Shown in pieces: positions 11,534 through 20,195 of a stretch of DNA of 64,000 bases. Both the position numbers and the translations under genes were made by a program. A model generated the notes under the pieces. That model ran no database searches and had not been told where the DNA came from. It worked only from the letters and a program-made list of their open reading frames with translations. The DNA is from Williamsia faeni. Lineage in GTDB: Bacteria > Actinomycetota > Actinomycetes > Mycobacteriales > Mycobacteriaceae. Positions within the stretch are counted from its first letter, which is position 1, and the number at the start of each line of letters is the position of its first letter. Location: contig QJJF01000001.1 of NCBI GenBank assembly GCA_003202005.1, forward strand, positions 465,099 to 529,098, given 5' to 3'.

Positions 11534-12546
11534 AACACGCGGTCGATCCACGCCCGCGGGGTCTCGATCTCGGCGGGCAGCGGCATCGTCTCCGGCCCGG
11601 TCCAGATCGCATTGAAGCGCGTCATGCCAACCGTCCCGACCACCTCGTCGACAAACGCCTTGCCCCTGGTGTACTGGGCGATCTTCGCGTCCATGCCCAT
11701 CAGCGTGCGCAGCAGTCGCTGAACGGGGTTGGTGGGCTTGGCCCGCCGCTTGTCGAATGCCGCGCGAATACGGTCGACGGTCGGCACTTTCGCCGGTCCC
11801 ACCGCATCCATCACATGGTCGGCGTGCCCTTCGAGCAGCGTGCCGAGCATCATCATCCGGGTGAATGCCTCGTATTGCTCGGGGGACTGAAGGAGCTGCA
11901 TCGCGCCCACGATGCCCTTCTCCCGCGGCAGGTCGCTGCGCAGCGCGGCGGTGATCCGACCGACCATCTCACCTGTGGACTCGGCGTCCTCCGACGTGAG
12001 CTCCTCGACATTCGACTGCATGTAGTCACGTAGCCACGGGTTCGCCGAGAACTGCACCCGGTGGGTCACCTCGTGCAGGCAGACCCAGAGCCGGAAGTCC
12101 GCCGGTACCACCCGCAACCCTCGTTCGACCGCGATGATGTTGGGGGTCACGAGCATCAGCACGCCGTCGTTGCCACTGATCGGGTCCGGGGTGAACGGGT
12201 CGTACTGACCCAGGATCGCTCCCGACAGCAGTGCCAGCAGTCCACCGGCCTGCACACCCGCGATCCGGCCCATCAGCCCGTGGTCGTCGTCGGGTTCGTC
12301 GGAATCGAGCATCGCCGACAACGACAGCGCCGCGGCTTCGATCCATTCACCGCGGTCGAGGACCCGGGCCGCGGGCACCGGAAGTCCATCGGCCAGACCG
12401 GTGATCTCCCGAACGGGCGCCTCCGACGCCGTCGCCGACGCCGCGAGCTCATTGCGGGCGGCCTCTGCGGTGTATGCGGTGGTCAACGGACCCGGCCGGG
12501 CGATCTTCTTACCCACCGTCGCGGCCAGGCTCCAGTCGATGCTCAT
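11530..12546 (-). CDS. zinc-dependent metalloprotease of the 'coenzyme F420 biosynthesis associated' family (Rv3626c-like)
   Basis: 338 residues. The zincin motif is LCLHEVTHRVQF (HExxH), followed by NPWLRDYM, the conserved VEELTSE region and LLEGHADHVMDA, which probably supplies the third ligand. The family name comes from phylogenetic co-occurrence with F420; no substrate is known. ATG 12546 overlaps the dacB stop (ATGA), and its own stop overlaps tilS, giving the dacB - protease - tilS order seen in mycobacteria. Confidence 0.88.
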   Translation of the reverse strand: MSIDWSLAATVGKKIARPGPLTTAYTAEAARNELAASATASEAPVREITGLADGLPVPAARVLDRGEWIEAAALSLSAMLDSDEPDDDHGLMGRIAGVQAGGLLALLSGAILGQYDPFTPDPISGNDGVLMLVTPNIIAVERGLRVVPADFRLWVCLHEVTHRVQFSANPWLRDYMQSNVEELTSEDAESTGEMVGRITAALRSDLPREKGIVGAMQLLQSPEQYEAFTRMMMLGTLLEGHADHVMDAVGPAKVPTVDRIRAAFDKRRAKPTNPVQRLLRTLMGMDAKIAQYTRGKAFVDEVVGTVGMTRFNAIWTGPETMPLPAEIETPRAWIDRVL

Positions 12547-13916
12547 CGACAACCGCATTCCCGCAGGGCCACAGCAACGGCGTCAAGCGCGGGCCTGGCC
12601 TCCGTCGGACCTGTTCCGTTGGACATCAAGGCAAAACTCAGCACGCGACCTTCTCTCGTCTGCACAACACCGGCCAACGCGCTGGCGACCGTCAGTGTTC
12701 CGGTCTTGGCACGAATCCATCCGGCGCCGCTGGAGTTCTCGAGAACAAAACGCTCCGAGAGGGTTCCGGTGGCACCCGCGACGGGCAGCATGTCCAGGAG
12801 TGGCCGCAGTTTCGGCTGCGCCGTCCCAGCTCCTGCCACGAGCACCTTGTCGAGCAATCCGGCCGAGACCCGATTGCCCTCGGACAGACCGCTGACATCC
12901 TCGAACACCGCGCCATTCAGGTTGAACCCGTTGTCGCTCAGGGTCTTTCGGACCGCATCGATGCCTCCGGCCAGTGAGGGCCGGCCGCCGATGGCCTTGG
13001 CGATCTCGATGGACACGGTCTCGGCGAGCACGTTGTCGCTGGCGCGCATCATGTCTCCGAGTCTGGTCAGCAGCGGCGTCGATGTCACGGAGGCGATCAC
13101 GGGGGCGCCGGCCGGTGCGGTTCCCGAGCTCACCGGGTTGTCGACGCCGAGTGCAGCGGCCAGGGCCGATCCGGCAGCCAACGCCGGTGTCGCGGTGCGT
13201 GGCGAGTCGATCTCCAATGGCTCCACGCGCCCGGAATCGGCGATGAGTGCTTCGATCGGCGTGATGTTGCCTCCGGCGATGTCGACCGGGTCCCAGCTCG
13301 CCGCCATCGTCGGGCCGGTGAAGGCGCTGGTGTCGACTGCCACCGAGGTGACATTGATTCCCGCTTTCTTGATCTGATCGGCCAGCGCGGCGATCCGCGG
13401 AGCGTCGGTGAAGAACGTCTCCTCGCCTTCCGGCTGCACGGACAGCGTCGGGTCGCCGGCGCCCACCAGGATCACCTGCCCGCCGCTACCGGCGACCACG
13501 GTGGTGGTGATTCGCTGATCATGCGGCAGCGCAAGCAATGCGGCCGAAGCGGTGAGGATCTTGATCGTCGACGCCGGCACCATCTGCTGGTTCGGGGTCT
13601 GCGACCACAGCGTCTGCCCGGTGATCGCATCGGAGACCTCGCCCGACAGGTCTCCCAGCCCCGGGTTCGCCAGCGCCTCGGCCAGATCCACGCTGATCCC
13701 GGCCGTCGTCGGCATCGGCGCATCGGCGGCCACCGGGTTGACCCGCGGGACCAGCGACACCGGAGACGGCTGCGCCGAGGCACCCGCGGGGACACTGTCG
13801 GCCCGCTCGTCGACACGAAATGCGATGACCAGCACGATCGCTGCCACGATGATCAGCACAACAACGGGAAGTAGCGTCCACAAAAGCCCTTTACGTCTTC
13901 GCGAACTGCCTGGCAC
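12543..13916 (-). CDS. dacB: D-alanyl-D-alanine carboxypeptidase / endopeptidase (PBP4 family)
   Basis: 457 residues from a GTG with GGAGG six bases upstream. The open frame continues 200 codons further across ppa on the other strand without homology and was discarded. An N-terminal arginine cluster plus one membrane helix (about 8-33) anchors the enzyme outside the membrane. Penicillin-binding motifs: STIK at 116-119 (catalytic Ser116), ASDN (SxN) and AKTGTL (KTG). It trims peptidoglycan stem peptides. The length matches M. tuberculosis Rv3627c. Confidence 0.93.
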   Translation of the reverse strand: MPGSSRRRKGLLWTLLPVVVLIIVAAIVLVIAFRVDERADSVPAGASAQPSPVSLVPRVNPVAADAPMPTTAGISVDLAEALANPGLGDLSGEVSDAITGQTLWSQTPNQQMVPASTIKILTASAALLALPHDQRITTTVVAGSGGQVILVGAGDPTLSVQPEGEETFFTDAPRIAALADQIKKAGINVTSVAVDTSAFTGPTMAASWDPVDIAGGNITPIEALIADSGRVEPLEIDSPRTATPALAAGSALAAALGVDNPVSSGTAPAGAPVIASVTSTPLLTRLGDMMRASDNVLAETVSIEIAKAIGGRPSLAGGIDAVRKTLSDNGFNLNGAVFEDVSGLSEGNRVSAGLLDKVLVAGAGTAQPKLRPLLDMLPVAGATGTLSERFVLENSSGAGWIRAKTGTLTVASALAGVVQTREGRVLSFALMSNGTGPTEARPALDAVAVALRECGCR

Positions 13917-14042
13917 CAAATACCTCCGGTCGAAGTTCTTGCCGCTCGCGGCGGGCCCAGGTCTCCACAGTATCGTTGAGTCGATTTGCTGACCGGCTAG
14001 CCAGCACACATTCAGTGGGCAAGAACATACGAGGAGTACAAC

Positions 14043-14531
14043 GTGGACTTCGACGTCACGATTGAGATCCCCAAGGGACAACGCAACAAGTACGAAGTGG
14101 ACCACGAGACGGGCAAGATCTATCTCGACCGGTACCTGTACACATCGATGGGTTACCCCGCCGACTACGGCTACATCGACAACACCCTCGGCGAGGACGG
14201 CGACCCCTTGGACGCCATGGTCCTGCTCCCCGAGTCGGTGTACCCCGGCGTGATCGTCCGCGCCCGCATCATCGGCATGTTCCGCATGACCGATGAGGCC
14301 GGTGGCGACGACAAGCTGCTCGCGGTGCCTGCCGGCGACGTCCGCTGGGATCACATCCAGGACATCGGCGACGTCTCCGACTTCGAACTCGGTGCGATTG
14401 CTCACTTCTTCGAGCACTACAAGGACCTCGAGCCCGGCAAAGAGGTCCAGGCCGGGGGCTGGACCGGCAAGGCCGACGCCGAGAAGGTCGCACAGGAGGC
14501 CATCGACCGCCTCGCTGCACAGCCGCACTGA
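14043..14531 (+). CDS. ppa: inorganic pyrophosphatase
   Basis: 162 residues, family I. It hydrolyses pyrophosphate and so pulls biosynthetic reactions forward. The signature [10 protein letters not shown] carries the metal-binding aspartates, with YPADYGYI and [11 protein letters not shown] around it. The start is GTG 14043 behind GAGGAG. It is divergent from dacB across a 126-base promoter region and is followed by a strong terminator. Confidence 0.97.
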   Translation: MDFDVTIEIPKGQRNKYEVDHETGKIYLDRYLYTSMGYPADYGYIDNTLGEDGDPLDAMVLLPESVYPGVIVRARIIGMFRMTDEAGGDDKLLAVPAGDVRWDHIQDIGDVSDFELGAIAHFFEHYKDLEPGKEVQAGGWTGKADAEKVAQEAIDRLAAQPH

Positions 14532-14565
14532 CACAGACGGAATCGGGGCTGATCAGCCTCGTAGG

Positions 14566-14600
14566 AAAGCCCGGCCCGCATCTGCGAGGCCGGGCCTTTT
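14566..14600 (+). terminator. intrinsic terminator of ppa
   Basis: A GC-rich stem (GCCCGGCC 14569-14576 with GGCCGGGC 14588-14595) is extended by an inner CGCA/TGCG pair and followed by TTTT. It lies 35 bases past the ppa stop and may also serve the convergent marR gene. Confidence 0.85.
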
Positions 14601-14629
14601 CGTTACAGGGACTCAGCCGTTCAGAGAGC

Positions 14630-15109
14630 TCAGCCCTTGCCGCTGCCGGCGGGCATGGCGTTGTACTCGATCAGGCTGCGCTCGGCGGCATCGACGTATC
14701 GCCCGAGCAGCCTGGTCAACGTGTCCAAGTCGCCGTCGTCCCAGTCCGACAGCATCTTCTGCAACTCCTCCGAGCGGCGGATCTTGAGTTCGGCCACCCG
14801 GTTCGCACCGGATTCGGTCACCACGAGGATCGTCGCCCGGCCGTCATTCGGGTCGGCTTCGCGCCGGACATATCCGAGCTTGACCAGTTGCGCGACATGC
14901 CGGCTGATCGTCGAGGGGTCGCTGAACAACGCCTCGGCGAGTTCGCCGGAGCGCGCCGGAGCCTCATTCAGGCGGAACAAGCAGTGATACGCTGCCGTTT
15001 CGACGACTTTGTCGGCGGTACGCCACCGGGTGGTCGCCAACCGCTCACGGATCCGCAACTGCCTCGCAAGGACCTCCATGAAGTCCACAATCTGATCGTC
15101 TCGCGACAT
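14630..15109 (-). CDS. MarR-family transcriptional regulator
   Basis: 159 residues from ATG 15109; a TTG six codons upstream is the alternative start. The winged helix-turn-helix is readable: ELAEALFSDPSTISRHVAQLVKLGYVRREADPNDGRATILVVTESG, with the wing DPNDGRA typical of the family, flanked by dimerisation helices. It is divergent from the allantoicase gene across about 150 bases that contain a palindrome, so it may control that gene, itself or both. The ligand is unknown. Confidence 0.88.
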   Translation of the reverse strand: MSRDDQIVDFMEVLARQLRIRERLATTRWRTADKVVETAAYHCLFRLNEAPARSGELAEALFSDPSTISRHVAQLVKLGYVRREADPNDGRATILVVTESGANRVAELKIRRSEELQKMLSDWDDGDLDTLTRLLGRYVDAAERSLIEYNAMPAGSGKG

Positions 15110-15141
15110 AATCCTTCTCAAATTCAACGAGTTTCTGTGTG

Positions 15142-15151
15142 CAACTAGTTG
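15142..15151. promoter_or_regulatory. candidate MarR operator
   Basis: CAACTAGTTG is a perfect 10-base palindrome 33 bases upstream of the marR ATG in the marR / allantoicase divergent region. MarR proteins commonly bind palindromes of this TAGTTG / CAACTA type. This is the only obvious symmetric element in that gap. Confidence 0.4.
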
Positions 15152-15258
15152 TCACGTGAAAGTATGGCCCGCGCCACAGTGCTTATGCAACATCGGTGCC
15201 GGGAAGATCGGTTCAGCCGAGTCGCACCCATCCTGCCGGACCACTAGCCTAGGAAGTC

Positions 15259-16284
15259 GTGACTCCATCGCCGCCGAACTCGCGCCCCCATTTCACTTCG
15301 ATGCCCGACCTTGCTCTACGCGCTCTCGGCGGAGCGGTCCTCTGGACCAACGACGACCTCTTCGCAGAGTCCCAGAACCTCATCAAGACGCCCGACGCCG
15401 AGTATCAACCGGCGACGTTCGGACACAAGGGCCAGATCTACGACGGCTGGGAAACCCGGCGTCGACGGGAAGCCGGTGTCGACCAGGCGATCATCCGCCT
15501 CGGGGTTCCCGGTGTCATCTACGGCGTGGTGGTCGACACCTCCTGGTTCGTCGGTAACTATCCGCCGTACATCTCGGTGGAAGCCGCTGCAGTCGAAGGC
15601 ATTCCGACCACGGACGAGCTTCTCGAGGACACCAAATGGCAGACGATCGTCGACCGCGTCGCGGTGAACGGTGATACCCGCAACCCGTTCCGGGTGGATT
15701 CCAAGGAACGTTTCACCCACGTCCGACTGTCGATCCATCCCGATGGTGGCGTGGCCCGGTTCCGGGTGCACGGTCGTGGCGTCCCTGATCCGAAGTTCTT
15801 GTCGTACGGCCACTTCGACCTCGCCGCGCTCGAGAACGGCGGCATGATCACCGCTTGCTCCAACATGTTCTACGGCTCGCCGAACAATCTGCTGATGCCC
15901 GGGCGGGCCCGCACGATGGGCGAAGGCTGGGAGACCTCCCGCCGCCGCGATGACGGAAATGACTGGGTCCAGGTGAAATTGGCCGGCGAGTCGACGATCG
16001 GCCTGGCCGAACTCGACACCAGCTACTTCCTCGGCAATGCGCCGGGGTCGGCGATGATTCGTGGCCGCGACGGCGACGACGGTGAATGGTTCGAGGTCTT
16101 GGGGCGCTCGCCACTGCAGCCCGACACCCGCCACCGGTTCCTGGTCGAGACCGATCGGCCGATGACCGAGGCGCGCCTCGACATCTTCCCGGACGGAGGC
16201 ATGGCCCGGCTACGGCTCTACGGTTCATTGACCGAGAGCGCCCGGGCCGAGATCATCGATCGCTGGGAGAACGGCGAGAGCTGA
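15259..16284 (+). CDS. alc: allantoicase
   Basis: 341 residues. It splits allantoate into ureidoglycolate and urea in purine breakdown. Two homologous allantoicase repeats are visible: GQIYDGWETRRRR...DTSWFVGNYPP in the first half and GEGWETSRRRDDGND...DTSYFLGNAPGSA in the second, each followed by an IHPDGG/IFPDGG-ARxRxxG jelly-roll ending. No allantoinase, urease or ureidoglycolate gene is adjacent in the window, so the rest of the pathway must be elsewhere. The start is GTG 15259 with AGGAAG close upstream; a Met at 15301 is an alternative. Confidence 0.93.
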   Translation: MTPSPPNSRPHFTSMPDLALRALGGAVLWTNDDLFAESQNLIKTPDAEYQPATFGHKGQIYDGWETRRRREAGVDQAIIRLGVPGVIYGVVVDTSWFVGNYPPYISVEAAAVEGIPTTDELLEDTKWQTIVDRVAVNGDTRNPFRVDSKERFTHVRLSIHPDGGVARFRVHGRGVPDPKFLSYGHFDLAALENGGMITACSNMFYGSPNNLLMPGRARTMGEGWETSRRRDDGNDWVQVKLAGESTIGLAELDTSYFLGNAPGSAMIRGRDGDDGEWFEVLGRSPLQPDTRHRFLVETDRPMTEARLDIFPDGGMARLRLYGSLTESARAEIIDRWENGES

Positions 16285-16293
16285 TGCGCCCCA

Positions 16294-16327
16294 CCCCCGC
16301 CACGCCCCGGATGCGGCGTGGCGGGGG
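16294..16327. terminator. bidirectional GC hairpin between convergent genes
   Basis: Perfect 13-base arms (CCCCCGCCACGCC and GGCGTGGCGGGGG) surround an eight-base loop, exactly between the allantoicase stop and the convergent gene ending at 16331. There is no T-tract, as is common for actinobacterial hairpin terminators. Confidence 0.7.
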
Positions 16328-16330
16328 GAA

Positions 16331-16825
16331 TCAGGCTGCGGCAGCCCGTTCGAGCAGTCCGGGCAGCACCTTGTCGGCGATGAGCTGGGCCGAGCCTGCG
16401 CCCTGCCCCTGGTCCAGGGGACGCAAGATGACCGCGTCGGCGACCTCTGCGGCGTAGATGTCGAGGATCAGCGTGAGCAGGCCGTTGGCAGTGCCCACAT
16501 AGCGAACGGTGTCACCGAACCGCGACTCCCCCAGACGCAGGAGCTCGGCGCGAGCGGTGGCCGCATCTTCGGCGATCACCACATCGATCTCCAACGCCAC
16601 CACCAGGTCGGCGGGATCGTCGCCCAGTTCCTGCCAGCCGGCACGGAGCGCAGCGCGTTCCTTGATGCCACCCCTCAGTTCCGGCTGGCGGATCCGGCGG
16701 ACCACCGAACTCGGTGCCTCGGTCGGACGGGGCCCACTCCAGGCGAGCGGATGGTCGTCGCCGTCAATGGCAACCAGCAGCTCCGGACGCGTTCGGGGAG
16801 CCTGGGCGCGTCGGTTTTCGGTCAT
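16331..16825 (-). CDS. short protein resembling the C-terminal part of LLM flavin-dependent oxidoreductases
   Basis: 164 residues. The segment VALEIDVVIAEDAATARAEL and the ending DTVRYVGTANGLLTLILDIY... ADAVILRPLD...VLPGLLERA follow the last third of luciferase-like monooxygenases (the VGTPEEVADxL...GxxGFxLxP...VPxLxRRG pattern). The N-terminal barrel half with the flavin site is absent: normal members have 300-450 residues. The ATG overlaps the stop of the upstream gene (ATGA, ribosome site GGAGAAG), so the two are coupled. It is either a relic or a stand-alone domain. The family match is my reading and was not searched. Confidence 0.55.
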   Translation of the reverse strand: MTENRRAQAPRTRPELLVAIDGDDHPLAWSGPRPTEAPSSVVRRIRQPELRGGIKERAALRAGWQELGDDPADLVVALEIDVVIAEDAATARAELLRLGESRFGDTVRYVGTANGLLTLILDIYAAEVADAVILRPLDQGQGAGSAQLIADKVLPGLLERAAAA

Positions 16826-17631
16826 GACTTCTCCTGCTCAAAAACGTTCTCTGCGAGTGAGTTCAGTTGCCTGGCGAGCTCGTCGATGCCGGTTCCGGCA
16901 TCCCACCGGAGGACGACGGGCCGGCGATGGCCCGACACGGCCACCGAGGCGATGCCCACTCGGTCGCGGGCATCTGTCCACAGGTGCAACCGGCGGATTC
17001 CGGGAAGCCGGTCGATCTCGGCATCGAGCCAGTCGGAGCAGGCCTGCTCATGGAGCCCGACCCATTCGTAGCCGAGGTCGGAGACCAGCTGCCGGGGTGG
17101 CAGGACGATGTTGATCTCGGGCGCGGCGTCGTCACTTTCCGCGAGCCAGTCGGAACGACCGACGACAACGGCCGGTCCGGCCACGGACGGTCCGGACAAC
17201 ACCAGGTAGTCGATGCCGTGGCTGGTGAGATTGACTGCGCGCCGGGAGACGATGTCACTGCCGTCGACAAGGAGGCGCGCACCGCGACGATGTGCGATCG
17301 CGGCCAACGTGGGCAGCGGCAACACCTCACCGGTGGCCGACGCCACCGCAGGCACGATCACGAGGGCCGCAGGCCGGCGTGCGAGTTCGCTGTCCACGGC
17401 GGCCAGGGTGGTCGTCAGATCGATCTGCGCGGGCACCACGCGGCGAGAAGGGGCTTCGGTGGTGGCGAGGTCGGCAGTCAGATCGAGAGTCAGGATTTCG
17501 CCGGGCGCCGCGGCGGCGACCAGTGCGACGGCCTCGGCGTAATCGGGCGCGAAAAGAACCCGGTCAGTCGGGCGGGCCTTCACAAATCGCGCGATTTCTT
17601 CCCTGAAATCACTGGTGGAGGTGTTTGTCAC
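16822..17631 (-). CDS. degenerate class V aminotransferase-fold protein lacking the PLP lysine
   Basis: 269 residues; normal cysteine desulfurase-like enzymes have about 400. Residues 99-153 follow the family core closely (ATGEVLPLPTLAAIAHRRGA, then LLVDGSDI with the cofactor Asp123, then IDYLVLSGPSVAGP). The canonical SGHK reads SGPS, so Ser149 replaces the lysine that binds PLP. The N-terminal cofactor-phosphate region is also shortened. It therefore looks catalytically dead as an aminotransferase or desulfurase, yet it keeps an intact frame and is coupled to the LLM-like fragment, so it may be a retained pseudoenzyme. Confidence 0.6.
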   Translation of the reverse strand: MTNTSTSDFREEIARFVKARPTDRVLFAPDYAEAVALVAAAAPGEILTLDLTADLATTEAPSRRVVPAQIDLTTTLAAVDSELARRPAALVIVPAVASATGEVLPLPTLAAIAHRRGARLLVDGSDIVSRRAVNLTSHGIDYLVLSGPSVAGPAVVVGRSDWLAESDDAAPEINIVLPPRQLVSDLGYEWVGLHEQACSDWLDAEIDRLPGIRRLHLWTDARDRVGIASVAVSGHRRPVVLRWDAGTGIDELARQLNSLAENVFEQEKS

Positions 17632-17844
17632 CCGCCATCCCTTCGGAACAGGACTCCGGGGAGTCCGCGCTTGCCGCCGTCCGAACAGACCGCGGCCAGG
17701 TTGTCACCCGGAGCACCCCGCCGCGAAAGGAGGGTTGCCGGTCAGCAAGCCGGGGCTTGTCGCTGACACTCATCACCTACAACCACATTGCCGGGCCGCT
17801 GATTTCCATGTCAACTATCAAGCGTTTTAAACGCGACATGAATG

Positions 17845-18480
17845 TTAATCCGTGCTGGCAGCGGTGTTTTGTGATCTGTTCCGGTTCCTCCACCACCGAA
17901 AGCCGAAGTAGCCGGCCAGCGAGACACCGGCGGCGAGCGCCAGATAGAACAGCAGATTCGCACCGACCGTCTCACCGAGTGCATAACCGGTCACACACAC
18001 GACGATCACCCAGAAAACGCCGCCGACGACGTTTGCGAAGAGATATTGGCGGGTGGGCATCTGGCTCATCCCGGCCACGAACGGGGTGACCGTGCGGACG
18101 TATCCGATCCAGCGCGCTCCGACGACCGTGGCGACCCCACCGTCGCGGATGAGTGCCTCGGCGCGTGCCCAGCGTTCCTCCCCGACCCAGCCACCGAATC
18201 GGGACCCGGTGATGCGGCTACCGGATCGGCGCCCGAACCAGTAGCCCGTCGAGTCCCCCATGACCGCCGCAACGCAGGCACCGACGATCAGCCAGCCGAT
18301 GTTGGTGTCGCCGATGGCCGCTGCCACCGAACCGGCCAGCATGACGGTCTCACCGGGCAACACCAGCCCGAGGAGCAGCGCGGCCTCCCCGTAGACGACC
18401 CCGAACACGACGAGATACACCGCCCAGGGCGGTGTCGACTGCACGATCGAGATGACCCAATCAGCGAGAGAGTGAAGCAT
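17845..18480 (-). CDS. DedA-family membrane protein
   Basis: 211 residues with about five hydrophobic segments. DedA / SNARE-associated family features: GLVLPGETVMLAGS, GDSTGYWFGRRSG and RWIGYVRTVTPFVAGMSQM. Members are thought to flip polyprenyl phosphate or phospholipid across the cytoplasmic membrane. It is monocistronic here. A second DedA gene lies at 40178-40915. Confidence 0.9.
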   Translation of the reverse strand: MLHSLADWVISIVQSTPPWAVYLVVFGVVYGEAALLLGLVLPGETVMLAGSVAAAIGDTNIGWLIVGACVAAVMGDSTGYWFGRRSGSRITGSRFGGWVGEERWARAEALIRDGGVATVVGARWIGYVRTVTPFVAGMSQMPTRQYLFANVVGGVFWVIVVCVTGYALGETVGANLLFYLALAAGVSLAGYFGFRWWRNRNRSQNTAASTD

Positions 18481-18535
18481 GTGCGCTCCAATCTCTCCTG
18501 CCCGGCCGGCGTTCGGCGGGCATTTCTATGCCCGG

Positions 18536-19744
18536 TTAGAGGGCCTGATCCAAATCCTTCAACAGATCGTCGACACCTTCTAGTCCCACCGAAAGGCGCA
18601 CCAGCGAATCGGACAAACCGATCGCCGCCCGGCCTTCGGGCCCCATCGCGCGATGGGTCGTCGTGGCCGGGTGGGTGATCAACGACTTCGAGTCCCCGAG
18701 ATTGTTCGAGATGTCGACGATCTTCAGTCCGTCGAGCAATTCGAATGCGCGGGCCTTGCCGGATACCGGACCGTTGTCGGCGAGTTCGAACGTCACCACG
18801 GTGCCGGCGCCCGACATCTGCTTCTTCGCAAGTTCGTGCTGTGGATGTGATTCCAGGAACGAATACCTCACCGAGGCAACCCGGGAATCGGCTTCCAGGA
18901 ACTCGGCGATGCGCAGAGCCGAGGCGGTCGAATGGTCCACCCGCAGCCGCATCGTCTCGAGGCCCTTGAGCAGCGTCCAGGCGTTGAACGGACTCAATGC
19001 CGGCCCGGTGTGCCGCATCAGCGTCTGCACCGGTCCGTCGATGTATTCCTTGGTACCGAGTACGGCTCCGCCCATCACACGGCCCTGGCCATCGATGTGC
19101 TTGGTGCCCGAGTACACGATCACATCGGCACCGAGTTCGAGTCCACTCTGGAGCAGCGGGGTGGCAAAGACGTTGTCCAGCACCACTTTCGCACCGGCCG
19201 CGTGTGCGAGTTCGCAGACGCGCTCCACGTCGACCAGGGTCTGCATCGGGTTGGACGGTGTCTCGAAGAACACTGCGTCGGTCGGCTTCGACAGTGCCTG
19301 TTCCCACTGCTCGAGGTCTTCGCCGTCGACGAAGACGGTCTCGACGCCCCAGCGCGGAAGGATCTCGTTGCACACCACAAAGCACGAACCGAACAGGCTG
19401 CGTGCGGCGACGAGCCGGTCACCGGCCTTGAGCAGGGCCCCGAGTGCCACGAATACCGCTGCCATACCGCTGGCCGTGGCAAAGCATGCCTCCGCGCCCT
19501 CGAGCTGACGGAGTCGCTCCTGGAACATGGCGACGGTCGGGTTGCCGTACCGGGAGTAGACGAATCGTTCATCTTCGCCGGTGAACGCGCGCTCCGCGGC
19601 GGCCGCGGACGAGTACACGTACCCCGAGGTCAGGTACATGGCTTCCGAGGTCTCCTCGAAGCCGGACCGCATGAGTCCCCCACGCACGGCGAGGGTGTCG
19701 GGCGAAAGCCCCTCGGGCAGGTTGGCGTTCAACTGATCCTCCAT
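18536..19744 (-). CDS. metZ: O-succinylhomoserine (or O-acetylhomoserine) sulfhydrylase
   Basis: 402 residues from ATG 19744; the longer frame overlaps the rhodanese gene and was discarded. It makes homocysteine from an activated homoserine and sulfide. Cys/Met metabolism PLP family: RYGNPT, CFATASGMAA, the cofactor Asp in VVLDNVFATP, and Lys215 in YSGTKHIDGQGRVMGG. It follows the rhodanese gene by 37 bases, the same rhodanese-metZ order as Rv0390-Rv0391. Sulfide supply by the rhodanese is an inference. Confidence 0.92.
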   Translation of the reverse strand: MEDQLNANLPEGLSPDTLAVRGGLMRSGFEETSEAMYLTSGYVYSSAAAAERAFTGEDERFVYSRYGNPTVAMFQERLRQLEGAEACFATASGMAAVFVALGALLKAGDRLVAARSLFGSCFVVCNEILPRWGVETVFVDGEDLEQWEQALSKPTDAVFFETPSNPMQTLVDVERVCELAHAAGAKVVLDNVFATPLLQSGLELGADVIVYSGTKHIDGQGRVMGGAVLGTKEYIDGPVQTLMRHTGPALSPFNAWTLLKGLETMRLRVDHSTASALRIAEFLEADSRVASVRYSFLESHPQHELAKKQMSGAGTVVTFELADNGPVSGKARAFELLDGLKIVDISNNLGDSKSLITHPATTTHRAMGPEGRAAIGLSDSLVRLSVGLEGVDDLLKDLDQAL

Positions 19745-19781
19745 AGCGCGGTGTTGGTCCTGACTGTGAATGTGATTGTGG

Positions 19782-20195
19782 TCACGATTGGCGCCATGGC
19801 AGGCCGGTTGCCTTCCATCCGACCGCACCGCGATGTCCGGCGGGGTCGATGGCACCCTCGAATCCGTCGAGAACGTTGTATGCCTTGGCGACCCCGTCTG
19901 CGGTCGCGGCCTCGGCGGCACCGATCGAGCGCTGGCCCGAGCGACACAGGAAAACCACCTGCTGATCGTCGGAGATCCCGGCTTCGCGCAGCTGCCCGAC
20001 GAAGTCAGAATTGCGGGCACCGTCAGGGAAGCTGACCCACTCGATGAAGACCGTCTTCTTGGAGACTCCGGACAGGTCCGGCACGCCCACGTAGCTCCAC
20101 TCGGCCTGGGTCCGACAGTCCACCAGCACCGACGTCGGATCCTCGGTCAGGATCTTCCAGGCCTCTTGCGGGGTCAGGTCGCCTGCGTAGCTCAT
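19782..20195 (-). CDS. rhodanese-domain sulfurtransferase
   Basis: 137 residues with a single rhodanese domain. The active loop CRSGQRS carries the persulfide cysteine, and VLVDCRTQAEW is the usual N-terminal strand. ATG 20195 overlaps the stop of the upstream membrane-protein gene (ATGA). It is linked to metZ in mycobacteria as well, which suggests a role in sulfur handling for homocysteine synthesis. Confidence 0.9.
   Translation of the reverse strand: MSYAGDLTPQEAWKILTEDPTSVLVDCRTQAEWSYVGVPDLSGVSKKTVFIEWVSFPDGARNSDFVGQLREAGISDDQQVVFLCRSGQRSIGAAEAATADGVAKAYNVLDGFEGAIDPAGHRGAVGWKATGLPWRQS

Noticed and set aside
13917-14534. N-terminal extension of the dacB frame across ppa
   Set aside because: It overlaps ppa completely in antisense, and a GGAGG-GTG start with a proper membrane anchor exists at 13916.
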